64,000 nt of DNA. Source: Rhodoligotrophos defluvii. Lineage in GTDB: Bacteria > Pseudomonadota > Alphaproteobacteria > Rhizobiales > Im1. Shown in pieces: positions 17,570-25,857 of this stretch (the stretch's first letter is position 1; each line of letters begins with the position of its first letter). The notes under the pieces are model-generated. The model was not told where the DNA came from. It searched no databases and was given only the letters and a program-made list of their open reading frames with translations. The translations under genes were made by a program, and so were the position numbers. The stretch covers positions 1,645,455-1,709,454 of the forward strand of contig NZ_SZZM01000001.1 in the NCBI RefSeq assembly GCF_005281615.1. Direction: 5' to 3'.

Positions 17570-18708
17570 CGGGCCAGAATGTGGATGGCGCAGGCCCCGT
17601 GGTCGAAGCCGGAGATGCCGCCGCCCGTAGCGTGCGTCAGCCCGAGCCGTGCCCCGTCCACCTGGCGCTCGCCGGCCTCCCCGCGCAGCTGGCGCACGAT
17701 CTCCACCACCTGCGCCGCCCCGGTTGCGCCGACCGGGTGACCTTTGGCGAGCAGCCCGCCCGAGGGATTGACCACGATCTTGCCGCCGAAAGTGGTCGCG
17801 CCGCTCTCGATGAAGGCGCCCGCCTCGCCGCGGCCGCAGAGGCCGAAGGCCTCGTAATAGAGCAGCTCGGCGATGCTGAAGGCGTCATGCACCTCGGCCA
17901 CGTCGAGATCCTCTGGCCCGACGCCGGCATGCTCATAGGCTTTCTTGGCGCCGCGCACGGTGATCTCCGGAATGGTCATGTCGCGAAAGCCGGTCATGAA
18001 TTTGCCCGACGTGAGGTCGGATGCGAGCACGTGGATAGGGTCGCTGCGGAACTCCCGGGCAATGGCGGTTGCGCACAAGACGATTGCGGCCGCGCCGTCG
18101 CCGGTCGGGCAGCACTGCAGCAGGGTGAAGGGATCGGCGATGGGGCGCGAGTCTAGCACCTCGCCCAGGGTGACAGGCTTGCGCATCTGCGCGTCCGGGT
18201 TCATGGCGCCGTGCTTGCGGTTCTTCACCGAGACGAGCGCCAGCTGCTCCCGTGTCAGGCCGAAATCGTGCATGTAGCGCTGGGCGCGCATGGCATAAAG
18301 CGCCGGCATGGAGAGACCGAGGCGAACCTCCCAATCCTCCTCCTCCAGCGGCAGCGTGCCGCCGCCGAATTTGGTGAGCTTCTCGACCCCGATCACGAGA
18401 ACCACGTCATATTGGCCCGCCTCGATGGCCATCACCCCCTGCCGGAACGCGCTGGAGCTGGACGAGCAGGCATTCTCCACATTGGTGATGGGCAGGCCGG
18501 TGAGCCCCAAGCGGCCGAGCACCCGTTGCCCCGACATCATCCCGCCCAGCGCGGTGCCGCAATAGGCCCCCTCGAGGCGCCGCGGCTCCAGCCCCGCATC
18601 GGCAATCGCCGCCTTCACCGCGGGCCAGCCCAGATCCGCCAGCTTGCGCTCGGGATATTTGCCGAACGGGATCATGCCGACCCCAATGACGGAGACGCCC
18701 CGCATCAT
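17566..18708 (-). CDS. SCP2-type thiolase/acetyl-CoA C-acyltransferase-like
   Basis: 380 residues. The start is the first of two adjacent ATG codons (18708), which overlaps the DUF35 stop as ATGA. Nucleophile Cys81 is in ENACSSSSSAF; active-site His residues are in EVHDAFSIAE and LLAKGHPVGATG. The usual C-terminal CxG motif is absent (THATGGGISG), as in SCP2-type thiolases that act on branched or ring side chains. Such proteins commonly need a DUF35 partner, encoded immediately upstream. Likely role: thiolytic or retro-aldol shortening of an acyl-CoA. Confidence 0.91.
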   Translation of the reverse strand: MMRGVSVIGVGMIPFGKYPERKLADLGWPAVKAAIADAGLEPRRLEGAYCGTALGGMMSGQRVLGRLGLTGLPITNVENACSSSSSAFRQGVMAIEAGQYDVVLVIGVEKLTKFGGGTLPLEEEDWEVRLGLSMPALYAMRAQRYMHDFGLTREQLALVSVKNRKHGAMNPDAQMRKPVTLGEVLDSRPIADPFTLLQCCPTGDGAAAIVLCATAIAREFRSDPIHVLASDLTSGKFMTGFRDMTIPEITVRGAKKAYEHAGVGPEDLDVAEVHDAFSIAELLYYEAFGLCGRGEAGAFIESGATTFGGKIVVNPSGGLLAKGHPVGATGAAQVVEIVRQLRGEAGERQVDGARLGLTHATGGGISGFDHGACAIHILAR

Positions 18709-19124
18709 GCTCGCTCCACCGGCTGGAAAACGAAGCTCATGATCGGCATGCCGTCCGCGTCGCGGCCGAGCTCGCCGGAGGCCAGCTGAACCGTGTCGCC
18801 GATCCTGAGCCCTTCGCCGCGCAAATGGCTGAACACGCGCACCCCGTTCGGCAGGTCGACATAGCCGACCATGAACGGCTTGTGCCAATGGGCCGGCCCC
18901 ACATGGGCCGTGGTGAAGGCATAGACAATGCCCTCGCGCGGCAGCTCCAGGGGCCGCATGTCCTCGCTCATGCAGGCCGGGCAGACGGGCGCGCGCGGGA
19001 ACATCTGACCGCCGCAATGGCCGCACTCGCCGCCGATGAGCACCGGTCGCCCGTCGCTGCCCCGGGCGATGGCATCCCCGGCCAGCGACTGGATTGCGGT
19101 TTCCTCGGCGGTTTGCACATTCAT
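18705..19124 (-). CDS. DUF35 OB-fold/zinc-ribbon partner of thiolase
   Basis: 139 residues from the ATG at 19124; an earlier ATG at 19166 would overlap the upstream SDR gene. The rubredoxin-like zinc ribbon has Cys34, Cys37, Cys48 and Cys51 (GECGHCGG and VCPACMS), followed by an OB fold (GIVYAFTTAHVGP, then VFSHLRG and GDTVQLASGE). In other systems DUF35 proteins bind SCP2-type thiolases or aldolases and position the acyl-CoA. The four-base overlap with the thiolase gene supports a heteromeric complex. Confidence 0.88.
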   Translation of the reverse strand: MNVQTAEETAIQSLAGDAIARGSDGRPVLIGGECGHCGGQMFPRAPVCPACMSEDMRPLELPREGIVYAFTTAHVGPAHWHKPFMVGYVDLPNGVRVFSHLRGEGLRIGDTVQLASGELGRDADGMPIMSFVFQPVERA

Positions 19125-19140
19125 GGCGGGCACTGCAAAG

Positions 19141-19914
19141 CTAGATGGAGCGGTTGACGCCGCCATCGACCACGATGGCCTGGCCGGTGATGTAACCGGC
19201 CTGAGCCGAGCAGAGATAGGCGCAGAGATCGCCGATCTCCTTGGGCTCGCCCAGACGCTTCACCGGGATGGTCTCGGCGAAGCGCTTGAACTGCTCGTCG
19301 ACGCTGATGCCGAGGCCCCGGGCGCGCGCCGCGTGCACCTCGATCAGCCGGTCGGTCATGATCGGACCCGGGGCAATGCAGTTCACAGTAATGCCGAACG
19401 GCGCGAGGTCTGTGGCGATCGTCTTGGCCATCACCGTCACGCCCGCCCGCACCGAATCCGAGACCACCAGGTCGCTCATCGGCTCCTTCACCCCATAGCC
19501 GGTGAGATGGATGATGCGGCCGCGGCCTGAAGCCTTAAGGGCGGGCAGCGCCTCACGGGTGAGCCTGACCGCGCTCATCAGCGTCAGCTGGTTGGCAATG
19601 TCCCAGTCCTCGTCAGGCACCTTGTCGAACGGGCCGGTGGGCGGCCCGCCGGCATTGGCGACCAGGATGTCGAGGCCGCCGAGCCGCTCGGTCGCCTCGC
19701 GCACCAGCCGCCGCACCTCATCGGCCTTCGAGACGTCGGCCGCGGCCCAGGCCACCGCCCCGATCTCCTTCGCGGTCCGCTCGGTGTCGGCGGCGTTGCG
19801 CGCACAGATGAACACCTGCGCGCCTTCATCCGCCAGAGACTTGGCGCACGCTTTGCCGAGGCCCTTGCTTGCGCCGGTCACCAGTGCCCTGCAGCCGCGA
19901 AGATTGAGATCCAT
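19141..19914 (-). CDS. SDR-fold protein lacking the Tyr-x3-Lys catalytic pair
   Basis: 257 residues. The cofactor loop (TGASKGLGKA, residues 13-22) and NAG (87-89) are normal, and the end reads VVDGGVNRSI. Where Tyr and Lys should be, the sequence is Ser152-x3-Arg156 (VVSDSVRAG). A set of FabG-like SDRs with Ser/Asn and Arg at this point is known to me, so this may be a real subfamily with a different reaction or a binding role. It lies between the binding-protein gene and the DUF35 gene in the minus arm. Confidence 0.88.
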   Translation of the reverse strand: MDLNLRGCRALVTGASKGLGKACAKSLADEGAQVFICARNAADTERTAKEIGAVAWAAADVSKADEVRRLVREATERLGGLDILVANAGGPPTGPFDKVPDEDWDIANQLTLMSAVRLTREALPALKASGRGRIIHLTGYGVKEPMSDLVVSDSVRAGVTVMAKTIATDLAPFGITVNCIAPGPIMTDRLIEVHAARARGLGISVDEQFKRFAETIPVKRLGEPKEIGDLCAYLCSAQAGYITGQAIVVDGGVNRSI

Positions 19915-19955
19915 GAACGTCCTCTGTCGCTACAACCGACGAAATCCGGCGAGAC

Positions 19956-21194
19956 TCAGGCTTCCGGCATGGGATAGGTCGCCGCCGATTCACCGGAGAT
20001 GTAGTCGGTGACCGGCGCCTGGAAGCTCGGGTCGGATTCCGAAACCTCCCAGATCTGCACCGCGCGCGGGAAGCGCTTCTGCGGCGGCTCGGCGAAGTTC
20101 ACCGGGTTGGTGAGCAGCCCGTTCAGGTCCGTGGTGCCGACATTCTTCACCGCCGCGTTGATTCCGGCCCGGCTGAGATCGCCGCTCTTGATGGCCGCCT
20201 CCAGCACCGCATTGGTCATGGCGCCGTGGATATAGCCGAAGGTGAAGTAGGGATCCGGCACCTGGTCGGGATAGTACTTGTCGCGCACCTCGCGCACCTT
20301 CGCCATTTCCGGCGCCTGGGTCGACCAGGCAGGGAGGCACGAGCCGATATAGAACTTGTCCTGAGCGACGATGGACATGAAGTCCTTGTTCTTGGCCAGG
20401 CCCGGGTCGAACGAGGGCTGCCAGCCCAGCCAGATCGCATGCACGCCGAGCCGTGTCAGGCCGACCACGAACTGGGCGGTCACCGCCGACGTGTTGGCCA
20501 GCACGATCGCATTGGCGCCGGCATCCTTCAGCGCCTGGATCTGGGCGGTGAAATCGGTGTCGGTCGGCTCGTAGGTCTGCTTGGTGACGACGTCCAGGTC
20601 GTAGTGCTTGGTGGCGTAATCAAAGGCTGCCACCCCGTCGGCACCGAGATTGTCGTGCCGGGAGACGACTGCCCATTTGAGCGACTTCCCGTTCTTCTCC
20701 TTCACGATGTAATCGATGCCGTTGCAGATCTGGATCGTGTAGGGCGCAAACGGAATGATCAGCTGCGGGTCGGCATAGAACTGCGAGCCGAAGGTGCTGG
20801 GGATGACCAGCACGCCCGCCTGCTTGATGCGGCGCTGCAGTGCAGCGATGATTGGGGTGCCGAACAGATCCGCATAGATCGCCACGCGCGGCGTCATTTC
20901 CGCGAAGATCTGGTTGGCTGTCTGGCCGTTGTACTGATGATCCTGCTTGAGGATCTCAACCTTGCGGCCCTCGATGCCGCCAGCGTCGTTACGAGCCTTG
21001 AAATAGGCGTCGATGCCGTTGGCGATCGGCACGCCTTGCAGCGCGACCGGCCCCGTTAGCACCGACAGAACCCCCGCAGTGATCGCCTGATCGGTCACGC
21101 CCGGCGTGTCCTGTGCCCAGGCTCCGGCGGATCCGGTCGTCGAAAGCGCCAGCGCGCCAACGGATCCCGCAAGCACGTCCCGTCTGCTGATCAT
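19956..21194 (-). CDS. LivK-type periplasmic substrate-binding protein
   Basis: 412 residues; the start at 21194 follows GGGAGGA with five-base spacing. The signal sequence carries twin Arg (SRRDVLAGSVGALALS, cleavage near GAWAQD). The mature part fits the branched-chain amino-acid/aromatic-acid binding family (ITAGVLSVLTGPVALQG, then VAIYADLFGTP). It is the first gene of the minus arm, and its transporter partners LivFGHM start the plus arm across the shared promoter. Binding proteins of this class often carry aromatic or alicyclic acids rather than amino acids. Confidence 0.92.
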   Translation of the reverse strand: MISRRDVLAGSVGALALSTTGSAGAWAQDTPGVTDQAITAGVLSVLTGPVALQGVPIANGIDAYFKARNDAGGIEGRKVEILKQDHQYNGQTANQIFAEMTPRVAIYADLFGTPIIAALQRRIKQAGVLVIPSTFGSQFYADPQLIIPFAPYTIQICNGIDYIVKEKNGKSLKWAVVSRHDNLGADGVAAFDYATKHYDLDVVTKQTYEPTDTDFTAQIQALKDAGANAIVLANTSAVTAQFVVGLTRLGVHAIWLGWQPSFDPGLAKNKDFMSIVAQDKFYIGSCLPAWSTQAPEMAKVREVRDKYYPDQVPDPYFTFGYIHGAMTNAVLEAAIKSGDLSRAGINAAVKNVGTTDLNGLLTNPVNFAEPPQKRFPRAVQIWEVSESDPSFQAPVTDYISGESAATYPMPEA

Positions 21195-21253
21195 CGTTTC
21201 CTCCCATCCTTCCCATCGCATTTTGGTCATCTCGGTGGCGAGCCCAACCGAGT

Positions 21254-21270
21254 GTTCCGTTCAATAGAAC
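21254..21270. promoter_or_regulatory. Operator-like palindrome A (GTTC-N9-GAAC)
   Basis: GTTC (21254-21257), nine bases, GAAC (21267-21270), preceded by T and followed by A. Extra half-sites GTTC lie at 21259 and 21280. It lies about 15 bases downstream of the predicted minus-strand -10 and 60 bp before the binding-protein start, a position suited to repression. It matches site B at 21410 in half-sites, spacing and four of nine spacer bases. A likely binder is the IclR protein encoded at 29656; this is an inference. Confidence 0.55.
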
Positions 21271-21285
21271 ATGCGTTTCGTTCAC

Positions 21286-21314
21286 ATCGTGACGCGAGGC
21301 TTTGACTTTGTCAA
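21286..21314 (-). promoter_or_regulatory. Predicted sigma-70-type promoter for the minus arm
   Basis: On the minus strand, TTGACA (21314-21309), a 17-base spacer and CACGAT (21291-21286). The -35 is perfect; the -10 is weak (three of six), as is common in GC-rich alphaproteobacteria. The -35 lies within a TTGAC-TTT-GTCAA palindrome (21302-21314) that also offers a -35-like TTGACT to the other strand. Confidence 0.45.
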
Positions 21315-21364
21315 CCGGTGGGGCGATCGCTAGCCCGTGCAATGCATGATAAGCCGTTCGGGGT

Positions 21365-21393
21365 TTGACAAAGTGGCGAGAGACTCATACGCT
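21365..21393 (+). promoter_or_regulatory. Predicted sigma-70-type promoter for the plus arm
   Basis: TTGACA (21365-21370), a 17-base spacer and TACGCT (21388-21393). Geometry and -10 style mirror the minus-arm promoter, and operator-like site B begins 16 bases after the -10. Transcription would start near 21400, about 67 bases before the LivF-type start codon. Confidence 0.5.
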
Positions 21394-21409
21394 CCTCGAA
21401 AGAACAAAT

Positions 21410-21426
21410 GTTCTCTCTAAGAGAAC
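21410..21426. promoter_or_regulatory. Operator-like palindrome B (GTTC-N9-GAAC)
   Basis: GTTC (21410-21413), nine bases, GAAC (21423-21426). The palindrome extends to GTTCTC and GAGAAC around a five-base centre. A further GAAC at 21402 makes a second overlapping repeat, AGAAC-AAAT-GTTCT (21401-21414). It is placed just after the predicted plus-arm promoter, mirroring site A. Confidence 0.55.
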
Positions 21427-21466
21427 GCTGTTGGGTGGATTCCAGGAAGAGGCTGAAGTCAGCCCC

Positions 21467-22246
21467 ATGGCTGCGCTCCTTCAGGTCGAAGATCTTGCGG
21501 TCACCTATGGCTCGGGCGTGCATGCGGTCCGGGACGCATCGCTGACCGTGGCGGAAGGCGAGTTCGTTGCGCTGCTCGGCGCCAACGGGGCCGGGAAGAC
21601 GACCTTGCTCAGGGCGCTGTCCGGCCTTCTGGCCCACCATGGAGGCCGGGTGACCCGCGGCCGCATTATCGCCATGGGCCACGACCTGGTGAAGGCACCC
21701 GGTCACCTCCGTTCCCGCATCGGCATCACCCAGACCTTCGAGGGCCGGCGCATCCTGCGCGACTTCACGGTCGAGGAGAACCTTGAGGCCGGCGGCATCA
21801 GCGCGGCCGGGCCGGCAGTTCGCGCGCGCATCGGTGATCTCTATGACCAGTTCCCGATCCTGCGGGAGCGGCGGCGGCAGCCTGCGGGGCTGCTGTCGGG
21901 GGGCGAGCAGCAGATCCTGGCCATCGCCCGCGCGCTGATGAGCGACCCCAAGCTGTTGCTGCTGGACGAGCCGAGCCTGGGGCTCGCGCCGGTGATGATC
22001 ACGCAGATCGCCAAGACCATCCGAGCCGTGCGCGCCCTGGGAAAGACGGTCCTGCTGGTGGAGCAGAATGCGCATCTGGCGCTGGAGCTCGCCGACCGCG
22101 CCTACATCATGCAGAACGGCGCCATCGTCGGCGAGGGCCGCGCCGACGACCTGAAGCGCCAGGAGATGATCCAGCACTTCTATGTTGGTTTCGGCGAGGG
22201 ATCGCTGCCGCTGCGCCGGCGCACCGAGGCGAGGCCCGCGCCATGA
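21467..22246 (+). CDS. ABC importer ATPase, LivF type
   Basis: 259 residues from the ATG at 21467; the frame is open upstream to 21365 but that part does not look coding and crosses the predicted promoter. Walker A GANGAGKTT, signature LSGGEQQIL, Walker B LLLLDEPSLGLAP (the SLGLAP run is typical of LivF) and H-loop LLVEQNAHLAL. It hydrolyses ATP with its LivG-type partner to drive uptake through LivHM. The stop overlaps the next start by four bases. Confidence 0.94.
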   Translation: MAALLQVEDLAVTYGSGVHAVRDASLTVAEGEFVALLGANGAGKTTLLRALSGLLAHHGGRVTRGRIIAMGHDLVKAPGHLRSRIGITQTFEGRRILRDFTVEENLEAGGISAAGPAVRARIGDLYDQFPILRERRRQPAGLLSGGEQQILAIARALMSDPKLLLLDEPSLGLAPVMITQIAKTIRAVRALGKTVLLVEQNAHLALELADRAYIMQNGAIVGEGRADDLKRQEMIQHFYVGFGEGSLPLRRRTEARPAP

Positions 22247-23037
22247 CCGAACCTCTGCTTGCCGTCCGCGATGTCACCCTGCGCTTCGGCGGGGTTACCG
22301 CCCTCAGCGACGTGTCCTTCGACCTCTACCCCGGCCACATCCTCGGCCTGATCGGGCCGAACGGCGCCGGCAAGAGCTCGCTGGTGAATGTCATCACCGG
22401 CACTTATCGGGCCAATGCGGGCTCGATCCACCTGTCGGGCCAGGATCTGCTGGCTCTGCCTCCCTACAAGCGCGCCGCTTTGGGCTTGAGCCGCACCTTC
22501 CAGAACCTCGCCCTGTTCGGCGGCATGTCGGTCTATGACAACGTCATGGTGGGGCGCCACCTCCACATTCGCGAAGGCATCGTCTCGAGCATGCTGCCGC
22601 TGCCGTTCAGGGCACCATCGCGTGACGAGCGGTCGAGCGCCGCGGTGGTGGAGGATCTGCTCGGCAAGCTTGGGCTCAGCGGGGTGCGCGACGCGGAGGT
22701 GGGCTCGCTGCCCTATGGCTATCAGAAGCGCGTGGAACTGGCGCGGGCGCTGGCCTCCGAGCCGCGGGTTCTGCTGCTGGACGAGCCCTTCGCCGGCATG
22801 ACCCCGGACGAGAGCCGCGAGCTTGCCAAGACCATCCTCGCCCTGTGGGAGGAGCATCGGCTCACCATACTGATGATCGAGCACAATATGGGGCTGATCA
22901 TGGATGTGGCCGACATCGTCGTGGTGCTCGATTTTGGGCGGGTGGTGACGATTGGCGAGCCGGACGAAGTGCGCAACAACCCCGACGTCATCCGCGCCTA
23001 TATCGGCGACGAAGTTCCATCGCTGGCCGAGGCGTGA
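22243..23037 (+). CDS. ABC importer ATPase, LivG type
   Basis: 264 residues. Walker A GPNGAGKSS, Q-loop LSRTFQNLALFGGMS, signature-region LPYGYQKRVELARA (in LivG proteins the LSGGQ motif is often altered, here to LPYGYQ), Walker B LLLDEPFAGM and H-loop MIEHNMGLIM. It starts at an ATGA overlap with the LivF-type gene and ends two bases before the LivH-type start. Confidence 0.94.
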   Translation: MTEPLLAVRDVTLRFGGVTALSDVSFDLYPGHILGLIGPNGAGKSSLVNVITGTYRANAGSIHLSGQDLLALPPYKRAALGLSRTFQNLALFGGMSVYDNVMVGRHLHIREGIVSSMLPLPFRAPSRDERSSAAVVEDLLGKLGLSGVRDAEVGSLPYGYQKRVELARALASEPRVLLLDEPFAGMTPDESRELAKTILALWEEHRLTILMIEHNMGLIMDVADIVVVLDFGRVVTIGEPDEVRNNPDVIRAYIGDEVPSLAEA

Positions 23038-23039
23038 TC

Positions 23040-23939
23040 ATGGTGAAATTCATCCAGCTCCTCGTCTTCGGCCTGTCGCTGGGCTCGCTCTACGGCCTGG
23101 TGGCGCTGGGCTTCGTGGTGATCTTCAAGTCCACCGGCGTCATCAACTTCGCCCATGGGGCGATGGTGCTCATCGCCGGCTATCTGCTCTACGTGGCCGG
23201 CCTTGGCGGCCTGAACGCGCCTTTTGCCCTGGCCTTCATCCTGGCGTTGATCGCCATCGCGGCCCTTTCGGTCGGGCTCGAGCGGCTGGTGCTTGGCCAT
23301 GCGGCCAATTCCTCGGCCGACACCAAGCTGATGATCACCCTCGGGCTCTATATCGTGCTGGTGACGACCGCCGAGGCCATGTTCGGCGTGAACCAGGTAT
23401 CGATCGGCGTGCCGATCAACGGCCAGCTGGTGATCGGCGGCGTTCACATCGACTATATCCGCATCGCCGCGATCATCGGGTCGCTGGTCTGCGTGGCCGC
23501 CCTGGCCCTCTTCTTCAACCGCACCAAGCTCGGCCTCTCCATGCGCATCGTGGCGACCGACCCGGAAGTCGCGACCGTGCTCGGCATCAATGTGCAGTGG
23601 GTGCATGCTGTCGCCTGGGCGATTGCGGGCCTGCTCGGCCTGGTGGCCGTGACCTTCCTCGGCAGCCTGCCGGGCTACGGCTTGCAGCCTGCCACGGCGC
23701 ATGTGGCGTTCCGCGCTTTTCCGGCGGCCGTGCTCGGCGGCATGACCTCGCTGCCCGGCGCGGTGGTCGGCGGCCTCATCATCGGCGTGGTCGAGGTGAT
23801 GATGGCGGGCTATCAGCCGAGCCTGCTGCCGGCGCTCGGCAGCGGATTCTACATCGTCAGCGGCTATATCGTGATGATCGTCATCCTGCTGTTCCGGCCG
23901 CAGGGCATTTTCGGCAAAGCGGGAGGGCAGCGCGTATGA
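23040..23939 (+). CDS. ABC importer permease, LivH type
   Basis: 299 residues with about eight membrane helices, starting MVKFIQLLVFGLSLGSLYGL, followed by the LivH block FKSTGVINFAHGAMVLIAGY. The EAA-like loop reads MRIVATDPEVATVLGINVQW. It forms one half of the inner-membrane channel for the substrate captured by the binding protein encoded across the divergent promoter. The start codon at 23040 is two bases after the LivG-type stop. Confidence 0.94.
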   Translation: MVKFIQLLVFGLSLGSLYGLVALGFVVIFKSTGVINFAHGAMVLIAGYLLYVAGLGGLNAPFALAFILALIAIAALSVGLERLVLGHAANSSADTKLMITLGLYIVLVTTAEAMFGVNQVSIGVPINGQLVIGGVHIDYIRIAAIIGSLVCVAALALFFNRTKLGLSMRIVATDPEVATVLGINVQWVHAVAWAIAGLLGLVAVTFLGSLPGYGLQPATAHVAFRAFPAAVLGGMTSLPGAVVGGLIIGVVEVMMAGYQPSLLPALGSGFYIVSGYIVMIVILLFRPQGIFGKAGGQRV

Positions 23940-25099
23940 CGGCGGCCCATCCTCTCCGCCTGCTTGGCTGGACTATCCTTGCAGCGCTGGTGCTGGCCTG
24001 GCCGTACATTGCCGACGAGCAATGGATCACGGTGGGTTCCTTTGCGGCCATCGCGGTGATCGGGGCTCTGTCGCTGCAGATCCTCACCGGCTTCACCGGC
24101 CTGGTGTCCCTCGGACAAGCCGCATTCTTCGGCATCGGCGCTTATGCCGCCAGCATGCTCGGCCCGGCGATGCACCCCGAGATCGACGCCGTGTTGGGCG
24201 ATCTGCCGTTCCCGCTCGACCTGGTTGCCGGCAATCAGCAGGGCTGGCCGCTGGTCCTGGGCCTGCTGGTGGCGGGACTGGCATCCGGCCTGGTTGGGCT
24301 GCTGCTGGCGCCGGCCGCCATCAGGCTGAGCGGCATCTATCTCGCCATCGTCACCATGGGCATGATCTTCGCCGCGCAGTACCTGTTCATCCACTGGGAA
24401 TGGCTCACCGGCGGTGCCATGGGCCTTGCCCTGTCCGCACCCGCAATCGGCGGCTTCTCCTTCGAGGAGCCGACGGAGATCGGCGGGCTGGTGCTCAGCC
24501 GCTCGCTCAAGCTCTATTACCTCGCCGTGTTCATTGCCGTGCTCGCCGCCCTGTCGGTGATCAGGCTGCAAAGCTCGAAGACCGGACGCGCCCTCCAGGC
24601 CATCCGCGACAACGAGACCGCCGCCGCGATGAACGGCATCGACACGACCTATTACAAGATCGCCGCTTTCGTTGCGGCCGACTTCATGGCCGGCATCGCC
24701 GGCGCGCTCTATGGCACGCAGTTCGGCTATGCCCTGCCGGAGACCTGGGACCTCAACCTCTCCGTCATGTTCCTGGCCATGATCATCATCGGCGGGCTCG
24801 GCCTGGTGCGGGGCGCCGTGCTGGGCGCCCTGTTCGTGACCGGCCTGCCGCCTTTCCTGCGCGAGGTGCTGGGTGATGACGTGCACGTGCTCGGTTTCAA
24901 CGCGCCCCAGCTGAACCAGGTGGTGTTCGGGCTGGCCATCGTCCTGTTCCTGGTGGCGGCGCCCGGCGGGCTGGCCCGGTTCAGTTTCGCCCGCCTGCGC
25001 AGGCTCGTGCTGTTAGGGCGGCGAGATAAGCCCGAACCGGCAGCGCCTGCCACATCCGGAGCGGCACTTAGCCAAGTCAGGGAAATGGAGAAGGCATGA
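23936..25099 (+). CDS. ABC importer permease, LivM type
   Basis: 387 residues, about ten membrane helices. LivM features are LQILTGFTGLVSLGQAAFFG and GRALQAIRDNETAAAMNGID, the loop that contacts the ATPases. The C-terminal 35 residues after the last helix form a charged Ala/Pro-rich tail. It starts at an ATGA overlap with LivH and its stop overlaps the SDR start, so transporter and enzyme genes are coupled. Confidence 0.94.
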   Translation: MTAAHPLRLLGWTILAALVLAWPYIADEQWITVGSFAAIAVIGALSLQILTGFTGLVSLGQAAFFGIGAYAASMLGPAMHPEIDAVLGDLPFPLDLVAGNQQGWPLVLGLLVAGLASGLVGLLLAPAAIRLSGIYLAIVTMGMIFAAQYLFIHWEWLTGGAMGLALSAPAIGGFSFEEPTEIGGLVLSRSLKLYYLAVFIAVLAALSVIRLQSSKTGRALQAIRDNETAAAMNGIDTTYYKIAAFVAADFMAGIAGALYGTQFGYALPETWDLNLSVMFLAMIIIGGLGLVRGAVLGALFVTGLPPFLREVLGDDVHVLGFNAPQLNQVVFGLAIVLFLVAAPGGLARFSFARLRRLVLLGRRDKPEPAAPATSGAALSQVREMEKA

Positions 25100-25833
25100 A
25101 TCTCGGACTTGAGGGCAAGACCTTCCTGGTGACCGGCGCCGCCAGCGGCATGGGGGCCTCGGCCACTGAAATCCTGCTCGCTGCCGGCGCCAATGTGGCC
25201 GCGTGCGACCGCGACAAGGAACGCCTCGCAGCGATGAGCAACGGCAGTGCCATGCTGCCCATCCCTGTGGACATCGCCGAGCAGGACCAGGTGATGGCGG
25301 CGGCGGCAGCCTGCCGCGACCGTTTCGGGTGCATCGACGCGGTGCTGCATTTCGCGGCGATCCTCGACCGTCATACGATCGACGAGCTGACGCCTGAGAT
25401 CTGGGACCGGGTGATGAACGTCAACCTGCGCGGCACCTATCTCGTGGTGCAGGCGGTGCTTCCCCATATGCGCGAGCAGGGTGGCGGCCGCATCGTGCTG
25501 ACCGCTTCGGATTCGGCGCGCATGGGCTCCCTGGTCAGCGGCCCCGCCTATGCCGCATCGAAGGGCGGCGTGATCGCGCTGACCCATACGCTCGCGCTCT
25601 ATCTCGGCCCCTCGAATATCACGGTGAACGCGGTCTGCCCGGGGCTCACCATGACCGGCATGTCCGAAGGCTGGTCGCAGGATTTCATCGCCAAGATTGC
25701 GAGCCGCACGCCGCTGGGCCGGCTCGCGCAGCCCGACGAGGTGGCGCGGGTGGCGATCTTTCTCGGCAGCGATGCGGCGAATTTCGTGACCGGCGAGGTG
25801 GTCGAGGTGAATGGCGGCATTCACTTCGACTGA
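25096..25833 (+). CDS. Short-chain dehydrogenase/reductase
   Basis: 245 residues, classical SDR: TGAASGMGASA at residues 14-24, Ser in VLTASDSARMG, and Tyr/Lys in YAASKGG. The ending VVEVNGGIHFD lacks the usual DGG. It is the only dehydrogenase in the plus arm and overlaps LivM by four bases, so it may act on the substrate soon after import, for example oxidising a hydroxyl group. It is distinct from the two SDRs in the minus arm. Confidence 0.91.
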   Translation: MNLGLEGKTFLVTGAASGMGASATEILLAAGANVAACDRDKERLAAMSNGSAMLPIPVDIAEQDQVMAAAAACRDRFGCIDAVLHFAAILDRHTIDELTPEIWDRVMNVNLRGTYLVVQAVLPHMREQGGGRIVLTASDSARMGSLVSGPAYAASKGGVIALTHTLALYLGPSNITVNAVCPGLTMTGMSEGWSQDFIAKIASRTPLGRLAQPDEVARVAIFLGSDAANFVTGEVVEVNGGIHFD

Positions 25834-25857
25834 GGCTTGAAGGCAAGAGGTCCGATC

